In this document: positions 52,666-60,507 of the stretch, in pieces
Layout of the letters: each line of letters starts with the position of its first letter
Position numbering within the stretch: position 1 is the stretch's first letter
Assembly (NCBI RefSeq): GCF_002104765.1
Contig: NZ_NCXM01000001.1
Coordinates: 124,001 to 188,000, forward strand
DNA from: Mycolicibacterium vulneris
Lineage (GTDB): Bacteria; Actinomycetota; Actinomycetes; Mycobacteriales; Mycobacteriaceae
Length of the DNA: 64,000 nt
Direction: 5' to 3'
Translations under genes and position numbers: made by a program
The notes under the pieces: model-generated
Told to the model about the DNA's origin: nothing
The model's input: the letters and a program-made list of their open reading frames with translations, nothing else
Database searches by the model: none

Positions 52666-55600
52666 GTGAGCGAGCTGCCCACTGGGACCGTGACGCTGCT
52701 GCTCGCCGACGTCGAAGGCTCGACGCGCCTGTGGGAAACGCAGTCCGAGACCATGACAACCGCGCTCGACCAGCTCAATCGGACCGTCAACGACCTGGTC
52801 GCCGGCCACGGTGGCGTGCGGCCCGTCGAACAGGGCGAGGGCGACAGCTTCGTCGCGGCGTTCGCCCGCGCCAGCGACGCCGTCGCCTGCGCACTGCGGC
52901 TACAGCTAACCGTGCGGCCACCGATCCGGATCCGCATCGGTCTGCACACCGGTGAGATCCAGCTGCGCGACGCCGGCAACTACGCCGGCACCACCATCAA
53001 TCGGACCGCACGCCTGCGCGACCTCGCCCACGGCGGGCAGACCGTGCTCTCCGGCGCGACCGAACCGTTGGTCATCGACCGGTTACCGGACGAGGCGTGG
53101 CTGACCGAGCTGGGCGAACATCGATTGAGGGATCTGCCGCGCCCGGAACGGGTCGTACAACTCAATCATCCGGGCCTGCACAACGACTTCCCGCCGTTGC
53201 GCACCGCCAATGACGTTGCGGGCGCGCATCTTCCGAACCAGTTGACCAGCTTTATCGGCCGCTGCAACCAAATCGACGACATCGCACAGTTGTTGAAAGA
53301 GAACAGATTCGTCACCCTCACCGGCGCAGGCGGGGTGGGAAAGACACGGTTGGCGGTGCGGGTCGCCGGCCAATTGACGGGCGAATTCACGGGCGGCATC
53401 TGGTTCGTCGACCTGGCGCCGGTCACCAACCCGCTCGTCGTCCCCGTCACCGTGGCACGCACGCTGGGCCTTACCGACCAGCCGGGCCGCTCCACCATGG
53501 AGACCCTGTGCCGGTTCGTCGATCACCGAAAGATGTTGCTGATCCTCGACAATTGCGAGCACCTGCTGGACGCCAGCGCGGACCTGACGGTGGCTCTGCT
53601 GGACGCGGGTTCCGATGTCACCGTGCTGGCCACCAGCCGGGAGCCGATCGGCATCGCCGGAGAGCTGACCTGGCGGGTGCCGTCGCTGTCGGTGGACGGT
53701 GAAGCCGCCGAACTGTTCGTCGACCGCGCGCGACGCACACGGCCGGATTTCCGCCTCACCGAAGCTAATTCGTCCGTGGTCGCCGAGATCTGCCGGCGAC
53801 TCGACGGTATGCCGCTGGCGATCGAGCTCGCCGCGGCCCGGACCCGCACGCTGTCCCTGAGCCAGATCGTCGACAGCCTGCACCACAACTTCCGCCTGCT
53901 GGCCGGGGGCGCGCGCACCGCGGTTCGCCGTCAGCAGACGCTGCGCGCGTCCATCGACTGGTCGCACGCCATGCTCACCGAGCCGGAACGCGTTCTGTTT
54001 CGCCGGCTCGCGGTATTCATGGGCGGTTTCGACCTGGACGCCGCGCACGCCGTGGGCGCCGACACCGATGCGGAGCACTTTCAGCTCATCGATCTCCTCG
54101 GGCTGCTCGTCGACAAGTCACTGGTCGTCACCGACGAAATCGACGGCACAATGCGGTACCGACTGCTGGAGACCGTCCGCCAGTACGGCCTGGAGAAGCT
54201 GGCCGAGTCGGGTGAAGCCGAGCAGGTGTGGACCCGTCATCGGGACCACTACACCGCCGCCGCGGTGACGCTGGAATCCCGGACGGGCGGCGACGGGACA
54301 CCGGTGGTCCCCTGGGCCGAGGTCGAGATGGACAACCTGCGGGCGGCGCATGCGTGGAGTTGCGACGCCGCCGATTTCGATTCGGCGTTGCGGCTGGTGT
54401 CGGCGTTACGGCGACTGTGGGTGACACGCGGGCGTTTTCGCGAAGGCGTGGCCGGGTTCGACGCCGTGCTCACCGACGAGCGATACCGTGATGAGGACGT
54501 CGCTCCGCAGGTGTGGATACGTGCGGTGGCCGAGCGTGTGCTGCTTGCGGTGTGGTGCTCGGTCCCAAGCAGTCGGGAACGAGCGGAGGAAGCCCTCGCC
54601 GCCGCGCGCCGCCTCGACGATCACGCACTCGTCGTCCAGGCACTGACGGCCTGCGGCATGCTCGCCATCAGCACCCCGGAGTTGGCCGGTCCGTACATCA
54701 ACGAGGCGGTTGAATTAGCCCGCGCCGCGGGCGATCCCGTCGCGCTGTACCACGTGCGCAGCTACCAGTGCTTCATCGCGAGCGTCGCCGGCGACACCGC
54801 CGCGTCCGTTGCTGCCGGTGTGGAGGGGCGAGACACCGCCGACGCGCTCGGCGACAGCTTTATGTCCCGATACAGCCGAACGTTTCTGAGCGGTTCGCTG
54901 GTGTTACGGGGCAGCCTGGCGGAGGGCCGCGCGGTGGCCCAGGCGCTGATCGAGGAAGCGCGAGCCGCCGGCGATCACTCGATGGAGGCATTCGGGCTGA
55001 TGACCGTCGCACAAGCGCTCGCGTTCGGCGGCTATGCCGGGGCGGCCCGCGCCGCCGGCCAAGCCGCCCTCGAAATCGGCTCTGCAATGGGCGGTTTCCA
55101 TGAGGACACCGCTTACGTTGCGGTGGCCAACGCCGAACTCGCGCAGGGCAACGCCGCGGCCGCCAAGGAGGCGTGCGAGGCGGCCTGGCGGTACACGTCC
55201 CCACTCAAGGAACTCTTCGTGCGAAGCGTCCTGCCGATGGCCGAGGCGGCACTGGCGTGCGGCGATGTGCTCGGTGCGCGGCGCTGGGCCGACGACTCCG
55301 TCGCGGCCGTTCCGGGTTCCCATCAGGTGGCGGCGCTCACCGCGCGCGCCAGAGTTGCCGTCGCCCAGGGCGAACCCCAGCAGGCCGAATGCGACCTGCA
55401 CGAGGCGGTCGCCGTCGCCGAACACACCGGCGGGCATCTGCACCTGCCCGAGGCCTTCGAATGCCTCGCCGCGATCGCCGGCGAAACCAATCCCGAACAT
55501 GCCGCGCGTCTGATGGGTGCGGCCGAGCGCATGCGGCGGCACTACGGCAAGGTCCGGTTCACGGCCTTTCAAGCCGCCCATGACGAGTCGTTGGAAAAGG

Positions 55601-55914
55601 CCCGAGAAGCGTTGGGCCACGATGCCTTCGACGCCGCATGGTCCGAAGGCATGGCACTGTCCACCGAAGAGGCCATCGGCTACGCGCGGCGAGGCCGCGG
55701 TGCGCGCGGGCGCCCGGCCAGCGGATGGGAATCGCTCACGCCTACCGAACTCGAGGTCGTTCGGCTCGTCAGTGAGGGGTTGCCCAATAAGGACATCGCG
55801 ACGCGGCTGTTCGTCTCGCCGCGCACCGTGCAGACCCATTTGACCCACGTCTACGCCAAACTCGCTGTGTCATCACGGGTTCGGCTCGCCCGGGAAGCCG
55901 CCCGCCACAGCTGA
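52666..55914 (+). CDS. Cyclase / STAND ATPase / LuxR-HTH regulator (Rv0386-like)
   Basis: About 1,082 residues. A class III cyclase domain (about 1-165) has metal Asp15 (LLLADVEGST) and Asp60 (VEQGEGDSF), Gln56 in place of the substrate Lys, and Asn112/Arg116 (INRTARL). An NB-ARC-type ATPase follows with Walker A TGAGGVGKTR near 220 and LLILDNCEHLLDA. TPR-like repeats fill the middle. The C-terminal LuxR helix-turn-helix is LTPTELEVVRLVSEGLPNKDIATRLFVSPRTVQTHL. The layout and Gln/Asn residues match Rv0386. I chose GTG 52666 (GGAGC upstream); in-frame ATGs at 52555, 52609 and 52636 are alternatives. Confidence 0.88.
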   Translation: MSELPTGTVTLLLADVEGSTRLWETQSETMTTALDQLNRTVNDLVAGHGGVRPVEQGEGDSFVAAFARASDAVACALRLQLTVRPPIRIRIGLHTGEIQLRDAGNYAGTTINRTARLRDLAHGGQTVLSGATEPLVIDRLPDEAWLTELGEHRLRDLPRPERVVQLNHPGLHNDFPPLRTANDVAGAHLPNQLTSFIGRCNQIDDIAQLLKENRFVTLTGAGGVGKTRLAVRVAGQLTGEFTGGIWFVDLAPVTNPLVVPVTVARTLGLTDQPGRSTMETLCRFVDHRKMLLILDNCEHLLDASADLTVALLDAGSDVTVLATSREPIGIAGELTWRVPSLSVDGEAAELFVDRARRTRPDFRLTEANSSVVAEICRRLDGMPLAIELAAARTRTLSLSQIVDSLHHNFRLLAGGARTAVRRQQTLRASIDWSHAMLTEPERVLFRRLAVFMGGFDLDAAHAVGADTDAEHFQLIDLLGLLVDKSLVVTDEIDGTMRYRLLETVRQYGLEKLAESGEAEQVWTRHRDHYTAAAVTLESRTGGDGTPVVPWAEVEMDNLRAAHAWSCDAADFDSALRLVSALRRLWVTRGRFREGVAGFDAVLTDERYRDEDVAPQVWIRAVAERVLLAVWCSVPSSRERAEEALAAARRLDDHALVVQALTACGMLAISTPELAGPYINEAVELARAAGDPVALYHVRSYQCFIASVAGDTAASVAAGVEGRDTADALGDSFMSRYSRTFLSGSLVLRGSLAEGRAVAQALIEEARAAGDHSMEAFGLMTVAQALAFGGYAGAARAAGQAALEIGSAMGGFHEDTAYVAVANAELAQGNAAAAKEACEAAWRYTSPLKELFVRSVLPMAEAALACGDVLGARRWADDSVAAVPGSHQVAALTARARVAVAQGEPQQAECDLHEAVAVAEHTGGHLHLPEAFECLAAIAGETNPEHAARLMGAAERMRRHYGKVRFTAFQAAHDESLEKAREALGHDAFDAAWSEGMALSTEEAIGYARRGRGARGRPASGWESLTPTELEVVRLVSEGLPNKDIATRLFVSPRTVQTHLTHVYAKLAVSSRVRLAREAARHS

Positions 55915-55915
55915 G

Positions 55916-56653
55916 TCAGGTCGACAGCTGCGTGCGGATGAGCGGCGCGATCTTGTCAGCCATATATTGATGCCCCGCGTCATTCGGATGCACCCCGTCG
56001 GCACCGATCAGGTCGGGGCGGCCGACGAACCAGTGTTCGGCGATCGGGTCGATGAACGTCGCCCCCGCGGCCCCGGCAGCGCCGGCGAGGACGTCGCGAA
56101 TCATAAACATCGACGGCGGCACATCGGCGGTCGGCCATGGCGGTCCGATCACCAGCAACCGCGCCGCCGGCGCGAGCTGGCGCGCCACATCCAAAGCGGC
56201 GTTGGTCTTTACTGTCAGGGTCGCGGGATCGACGCCCTGGTCGTTGCGGGAGCCGAAGAACACCACCAGCGCATCGTCGGGCTGGACCGCCCTGGCGGTC
56301 AGGTCCTCGAAGATACTGCCGTGGTCACCGGGCGTGGCATAACCGGCTCTGCCTTCGGCCGCCACGCTGCCCGAAATCCGCGAACCCCGCGAACCGAGCA
56401 CCTGCCAGGCGCGCACCGGCCACGATCTGGATCCCAGGCCACCCTCATTGGTTCCGGTGGTATACGAATCCCCCACCACTGCGACATGATTCAACCGGAA
56501 GTCGAGCGTCAGTGTCTCGTAGGTGCGCACCTGCGCCGGGTATGCGATACCTACGCCCGCCAGAAAACTCAACCCAATGAGAAAGGTGGCCAGACGACTC
56601 ACTCTCACCTCCACTGTCAACGGCATCGTCGGGTGCCGCCGCGTCCTCATCAA
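55916..56653 (-). CDS. Membrane-anchored or secreted SGNH/GDSL hydrolase (Rv0518-like)
   Basis: About 245 residues. A signal peptide or anchor is at about 19-40 (LATFLIGLSFLAGVGIAYPA). SGNH blocks are VAVVGDSYTTGTNEGG (Ser), VVFFGSRNDQG (Asn) and GADGVHPNDAGHQYMADK (Asp/His). ATG 56651-56653 has a weak GGGGA upstream; GTG codons at 56608 or 56614 give about 230 residues, closer to Rv0518. It lies 39 bp after the acyltransferase gene and likely works with it on the same acylated envelope product. Confidence 0.85.
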   Translation of the reverse strand: MMRTRRHPTMPLTVEVRVSRLATFLIGLSFLAGVGIAYPAQVRTYETLTLDFRLNHVAVVGDSYTTGTNEGGLGSRSWPVRAWQVLGSRGSRISGSVAAEGRAGYATPGDHGSIFEDLTARAVQPDDALVVFFGSRNDQGVDPATLTVKTNAALDVARQLAPAARLLVIGPPWPTADVPPSMFMIRDVLAGAAGAAGATFIDPIAEHWFVGRPDLIGADGVHPNDAGHQYMADKIAPLIRTQLST

Positions 56654-56692
56654 GTATTCCCCGTGAGTCGCGGCCGGCCGCTGAGGCGGCCA

Positions 56693-58003
56693 TCACACCG
56701 CGCGGGCCGAAACCGCTTCCAGCGGACGGTCGATCGGATGCAGCTTACTGTTTGAATCGCCGGGATCGCTTCGCGCGCTGACGGCCCTGACGTCGACCAT
56801 CCTGCGCATCCAACGGCGGGCCGGCTCTTCGACACCGTGATACAGCAGCACCGAAAAGGCCAGGGCAACCGCGAGCAGGCCGATGACGTTCCATTTCCAC
56901 GGGTTGTCCAGGGTCGGCAGCTCGAATTGCTCCACGGCCCAGCCCCAGGCGGTGTGCACCAGCTCATGCACCATGTACAGGCAGAACGAGATCTTGCCGC
57001 CGTATACCATCACCCGCGCCGACAACACCCGTGGCAGGCTGCCGAGCCCGATGGCCAGCGATATCACCAGCGGCACGAACAACACGTCGACGACGCCGCC
57101 GCTGTCGTTCTCCACCACACCCGATATCGGGTGCGCGCCAAACCAATACAGCACGCCGACCATACCGGCCAGGAGCAACAGGGAGACGTATCCGGCGACG
57201 CGGCGGCCACGATCGCTCAGCCGGAGCCTGCGCACCGCGGCACAGGCCAGCGCGCCCGCTGTGAATTGCGTGACAATGCGGGGCAACCAGCTCCACGGCG
57301 TGTAGAAGTGGCCGCTGGCGAGCAGCATCACCACGGGCGGCAGCGATGCCGCGAAGGCCAGGACCATGAGGCTGCGCGCCCTGGTCGCCTGTTTCATCCG
57401 TAACAGGACCAGCACCAGGACGGCGAAAAGCACATAGGCCAGCCATTCCGCACTGATCGACCAGGCCGGCCCGTCCCAACTCGAGTCGTCAAAGAACGGC
57501 ACAAACCACAACTGCACCAACAGGATCTGGCGCACGTAGCTGATCGCGGTGAGCGAAGCGGCGTCCGGCGACGGCACATGACCGACGTGCAGGGTGAAGA
57601 TCACCCACAGGGCGGCGAGGTGCAGGGTGACCAGGTACACCGGCCACACCCGGGCCAGCCGCAGCCACAGGAAATGCAGGGTCGCGCGGGTCGACCAGGA
57701 CCGGCCCATGCGGTCGAGATAGTTGTACGTCAGCACGAACCCGCTGAGGATGAAGAAGAGGTCGACACCTTGAGCGCCGCAGTTGAGCACCGGCGCGAGG
57801 GCGTCGCGGACGTCGGGCGACACGTCGCCGAGCATCGGCCGGAAGTGGAACAGCACCACCCACAGCGCGGCGACGATACGGAGCCCCGTCAGGGCGGTGA
57901 TCTCGCCCTTGATCTCTCCGCCCCGCACGCTGCTCTTCCCGTCCGAATCCTGCCGCTTCGTCCTGCTGCTACTTCGGCCGAGCGCCAAATCTCGCCTTTT
58001 CAC
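56693..58003 (-). CDS. Acyltransferase-3 family membrane protein (Rv0517-like)
   Basis: A 436-residue protein with about ten helices. It starts with about 35 basic/polar residues, then ITALTGLRIVAALWVVLFHFRP (catalytic His) and GVDLFFILSGFVLTYNYLDR. There is no SGNH domain; that function is supplied by the separate gene downstream. Family members transfer acetyl, succinyl or similar groups to extracytoplasmic sugars or lipids. It is divergent from the STAS-domain gene. Confidence 0.88.
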   Translation of the reverse strand: MKRRDLALGRSSSRTKRQDSDGKSSVRGGEIKGEITALTGLRIVAALWVVLFHFRPMLGDVSPDVRDALAPVLNCGAQGVDLFFILSGFVLTYNYLDRMGRSWSTRATLHFLWLRLARVWPVYLVTLHLAALWVIFTLHVGHVPSPDAASLTAISYVRQILLVQLWFVPFFDDSSWDGPAWSISAEWLAYVLFAVLVLVLLRMKQATRARSLMVLAFAASLPPVVMLLASGHFYTPWSWLPRIVTQFTAGALACAAVRRLRLSDRGRRVAGYVSLLLLAGMVGVLYWFGAHPISGVVENDSGGVVDVLFVPLVISLAIGLGSLPRVLSARVMVYGGKISFCLYMVHELVHTAWGWAVEQFELPTLDNPWKWNVIGLLAVALAFSVLLYHGVEEPARRWMRRMVDVRAVSARSDPGDSNSKLHPIDRPLEAVSARAV

Positions 58004-58064
58004 AAGCCCAACCGGCAGCCTAGGCAGCCTAGCAGCGCAATCGGCGGCATGCGTGGACGGTTGT

Positions 58065-58090
58065 GGTGTGGCATACCGACTTCCGGGGTA
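58065..58090 (+). promoter_or_regulatory. SigF-like promoter upstream of the STAS protein
   Basis: GGTGT-N16-GGGTA resembles the mycobacterial SigF consensus GGTTT-N15-17-GGGTA, with one mismatch. It lies about 197 bp before the ATG at 58287. Weak but oriented correctly. Confidence 0.4.
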
Positions 58091-58192
58091 ATCGTATGAC
58101 CCGAAAGCCCGCTGGGCGTTTGCTCGACCGCCGATTAGCGATACGCCCTTAATAGCTTCTTAGCAAAGCGTTAGACACGGCTTCCGGTCTCC

Positions 58193-58209
58193 TTAGGCTT
58201 GCGGCCTAA
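58193..58209. promoter_or_regulatory. Inverted repeat upstream of the STAS protein
   Basis: TTAGGC-TTGCG-GCCTAA lies 77 bp before the STAS gene ATG. It resembles an iron-box half but has the wrong length for IdeR. Function unknown. Confidence 0.35.
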
Positions 58210-58286
58210 CGTCATGACCATCCTTTGGTGAGCGTGGCGGCGCCCCCCGAAGGCGGCGCGAACGCCGCGGAGAGTGAGGGTTCCTC

Positions 58287-58727
58287 ATGACGGTCGCAGG
58301 CGGCCGAGCTGGCCACGACAACTGCGTGTTTGCCTTCGACGGCGCACAGGTCCGGGCGCACCACCGCCACCTGGCTACAGTGGTGCACATTCGCGGCGAA
58401 ATCGACGAGGAAAATGTCGATCGCATCCGCGACCACATTGCGCGCTTCACGCTCGGAGACAATCCCGTGGTGCTCGACGTGGCCGATGTCAACGAATTTG
58501 CTGAGGCGGGCATCTCGCTGCTCTGCGCGTTCGATGACGATTGTCGTGCCGCCGGGGTGGATTGGACACTGGTCGCCAGCTCAGCGGTGACCCAGGTGCT
58601 GGATGACACCGGTCATGACGCTAGTTTTCCGATCATGCGCTCGGTTCACGAGGCGCTGCAGGATCGGGCCGACGCCATCGTCCTGCGCCGCCGGATGGCG
58701 TTACCGTTCGTCAGGAAGACGCCTTAG
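58287..58727 (+). CDS. STAS-domain anti-anti-sigma-like protein (Rv0516c-like)
   Basis: A 146-residue single STAS domain: VVHIRGEIDEENVDRIRDHI, VVLDVADVNEFAEAGISLLCAF and a C-terminal helix SVHEALQDRADAIV. The usual D-S-S-G phosphoacceptor reads A-E-A-G (72-75), so the regulatory Ser is Ala74. Thr2 is present; in Rv0516c that residue is a reported PknD target that alters partner binding. The protein probably signals through the SigF network by a route other than Ser phosphorylation. ATG 58287 has GAGGG upstream. Its 3' end overlaps the next gene by 17 bp. Confidence 0.82.
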   Translation: MTVAGGRAGHDNCVFAFDGAQVRAHHRHLATVVHIRGEIDEENVDRIRDHIARFTLGDNPVVLDVADVNEFAEAGISLLCAFDDDCRAAGVDWTLVASSAVTQVLDDTGHDASFPIMRSVHEALQDRADAIVLRRRMALPFVRKTP

Positions 58728-58971
58728 CGCGCGAGCGCGCGCGTCGCAGCCTGGCAGTTCCGACGATCGCCAGGACCCCGGCGCTCGTCAGCAGCACCAG
58801 CGTCAGCAGCAGCAGCTGCGGGTCGTACAACAGCGACGTGGTGGAGGGCTGCCCGTCGGCGATCGGTGCCACGATCACCGTGTGATGCGAGTGCCACCAG
58901 GTCAGCCCCGAGCACACCAGCGCAAGGCAGGCCAGGCCGAGCTCGAGCAGCGCGCGGAAGCGGGTGTTCAT
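58711..58971 (-). CDS. Small membrane protein (Rv0514-like)
   Basis: An 86-residue protein with two helices (about 8-25 and 49-70, LLLLTLVLLTSAGVLAIVG), a short outer loop (HHTVIVAPIADGQPS) and a basic C-terminus. The start is ATG 58969-58971, overlapping the DUF3093 stop as ATGA. The function is unknown. It is the last gene on the hemB side before the convergent STAS gene. Confidence 0.75.
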   Translation of the reverse strand: MNTRFRALLELGLACLALVCSGLTWWHSHHTVIVAPIADGQPSTTSLLYDPQLLLLTLVLLTSAGVLAIVGTARLRRARSRAKASS

Positions 58972-59513
58972 TGTGCCGTCCCGGCGTCGTCGTCCCAGTC
59001 CCCGTCGATCGATCCGGTGGGCTCCACCCGCTCCTGGACCAGTGGGGTCAGAGCGGCGCGCAGCTGACGATGGCGACGCGCCCACGCCTGGGCCGTGCGC
59101 CGGCCGGTGAGCTTGAGACCGATGCCGACGCGCTTACGCGGCACGCCGACCAGTTCGCCGAGCGCCCGCGACGACTGCCACCGCGCCAGGTCTTTTCCGG
59201 AGGCTTCGTGATTCTCGGGCTCGGGATACACCTTGAGGATTTCGCGGACCAGGATTGTTTCGGCGCCCTGGCGCAGGGCTTCCTCGGTGAGTTCGACCGA
59301 GACGTGGATGCGTGCGGCCTTCACCTGTATCCCGAGGAACGCCGATACGAGCACCAGGAAGATCGCGGGCACCACCAGCGACACGGGGGCACCGCTCCAG
59401 ATCTCGATCAGCACCATCGCCACCGCCGCGGCCGGGCCGCACGCCAGCCACCACCAGCTGGCGCCGGGTTCGTAGAACAACCGCTTGGGTTCGGTGTCGC
59501 GGTCGGTAGTCAT
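58968..59513 (-). CDS. DUF3093-type membrane protein (Rv0513-like)
   Basis: A 181-residue protein with two helices near the N-terminus (WWWLACGPAAAVAMVLIEIW and LVVPAIFLVLVSAFLGIQV) and a soluble domain containing VPRKRVGIGLKLTGRRTAQAWARRHRQL, then an acidic tail. I start at ATG 59511-59513 (MTTDRDTEPKRLFYEP). It lies 13 bp after hemB, so it is probably in the heme operon. The function is unknown. Confidence 0.78.
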   Translation of the reverse strand: MTTDRDTEPKRLFYEPGASWWWLACGPAAAVAMVLIEIWSGAPVSLVVPAIFLVLVSAFLGIQVKAARIHVSVELTEEALRQGAETILVREILKVYPEPENHEASGKDLARWQSSRALGELVGVPRKRVGIGLKLTGRRTAQAWARRHRQLRAALTPLVQERVEPTGSIDGDWDDDAGTAQ

Positions 59514-59526
59514 CGCAGGCCCCATC

Positions 59527-60507
59527 TCACGAGAGCCACCCTGCCGCATCCGCGGCCCAATAGGTGAGGACGATATCGGCTCCGGCGCGCCGGATGCTGG
59601 TCAGCGACTCCAGCGCCGCGGCGCGCTCGTCGATCCAATTGTTCGCGGCTGCAGCGCAAATCATCGCGTACTCTCCCGACACCTGATACGCGGCGACCGG
59701 AACGGGCGACACGTCCGCCGCGGCCGCGACCACGTCGAGGTAACTCATCGCCGGCTTGATCATCACGATGTCGGCGCCTTCGTCCAGGTCGAGCTCGATC
59801 TCGCGCAGCGCCTCGCGGGCGTTGCCCGCCTCCTGCTGATAGGTGCGCCGGTCTCCGGAGAGGCTGGAACCGACCGCCTCACGAAACGGGCCGTAGAAGA
59901 CCGAGGCGAACTTGGCGGCGTAGGCAAGAATCGCCACGTCGGTGAAGCCCGCGGCGTCCAACCCGTCGCGGATCGCGCCCACCTGTCCGTCCATCATGCC
60001 GCTCGGCCCCACCACGTGGGCGCCCGATTCAGCTTGCGCCACAGCCAGATCCACATACCGGGCCACGGTGGCGTCATTGTCGACCCGTCCCCGGTCATCG
60101 AGGACGCCGCAGTGTCCGTGGTCGGTGAACTCGTCCAGGCAGGTGTCGGCCATCAACACGGTGGCCTCGCCGAGGTCCTTGGCCAAGTCCCGCAGCGCGA
60201 CATTGAGGATGCCATCGGGGTCGGTCCCGGCCGACCCGATCGAGTCCTTGTCCTCATCACGGGGCACACCGAACAGCATCAGTCCGCCCACGCCCACGGC
60301 GACGGCACTGGCGGCCGCGCTGCGCAACGAATCACGGGTGTGCTGCACCACGCCCGGCATGGACGTGATCGGCCGCGGTTCGTCGATGCCGTCGGCGACG
60401 AACATCGGCAACACCAAATGCCTTGGTTCCAAGGACGTTTGGGCCACCAAACGGCGTAAAGCCGGGGTGGTGCGAAGCCGGCGCGGACGGTGCCGCGGGT
60501 AGACCAC
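59527..60507 (-). CDS. hemB: Delta-aminolevulinic acid dehydratase HemB
   Basis: A 326-residue porphobilinogen synthase that joins two aminolevulinates. Schiff-base lysines are in ILAYAAKFASVFYGPFRE and IVMIKPAMSYLDVV. The metal segment reads DTCLDEFTDHGHCGVL: two of the three zinc cysteines remain and the middle one is Asp, so the metal dependence is mixed or Mg-like. The start is GTG 60505-60507, sharing one base with the hemD stop (TAGTG). Orthologue: Rv0512. Confidence 0.95.
   Translation of the reverse strand: MVYPRHRPRRLRTTPALRRLVAQTSLEPRHLVLPMFVADGIDEPRPITSMPGVVQHTRDSLRSAAASAVAVGVGGLMLFGVPRDEDKDSIGSAGTDPDGILNVALRDLAKDLGEATVLMADTCLDEFTDHGHCGVLDDRGRVDNDATVARYVDLAVAQAESGAHVVGPSGMMDGQVGAIRDGLDAAGFTDVAILAYAAKFASVFYGPFREAVGSSLSGDRRTYQQEAGNAREALREIELDLDEGADIVMIKPAMSYLDVVAAAADVSPVPVAAYQVSGEYAMICAAAANNWIDERAAALESLTSIRRAGADIVLTYWAADAAGWLS

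Noticed and set aside
58193..58209. IdeR iron box upstream of the STAS gene
   Set aside because: The arms resemble an iron-box half, but the site is 17 rather than 19 bp and the centre does not fit.
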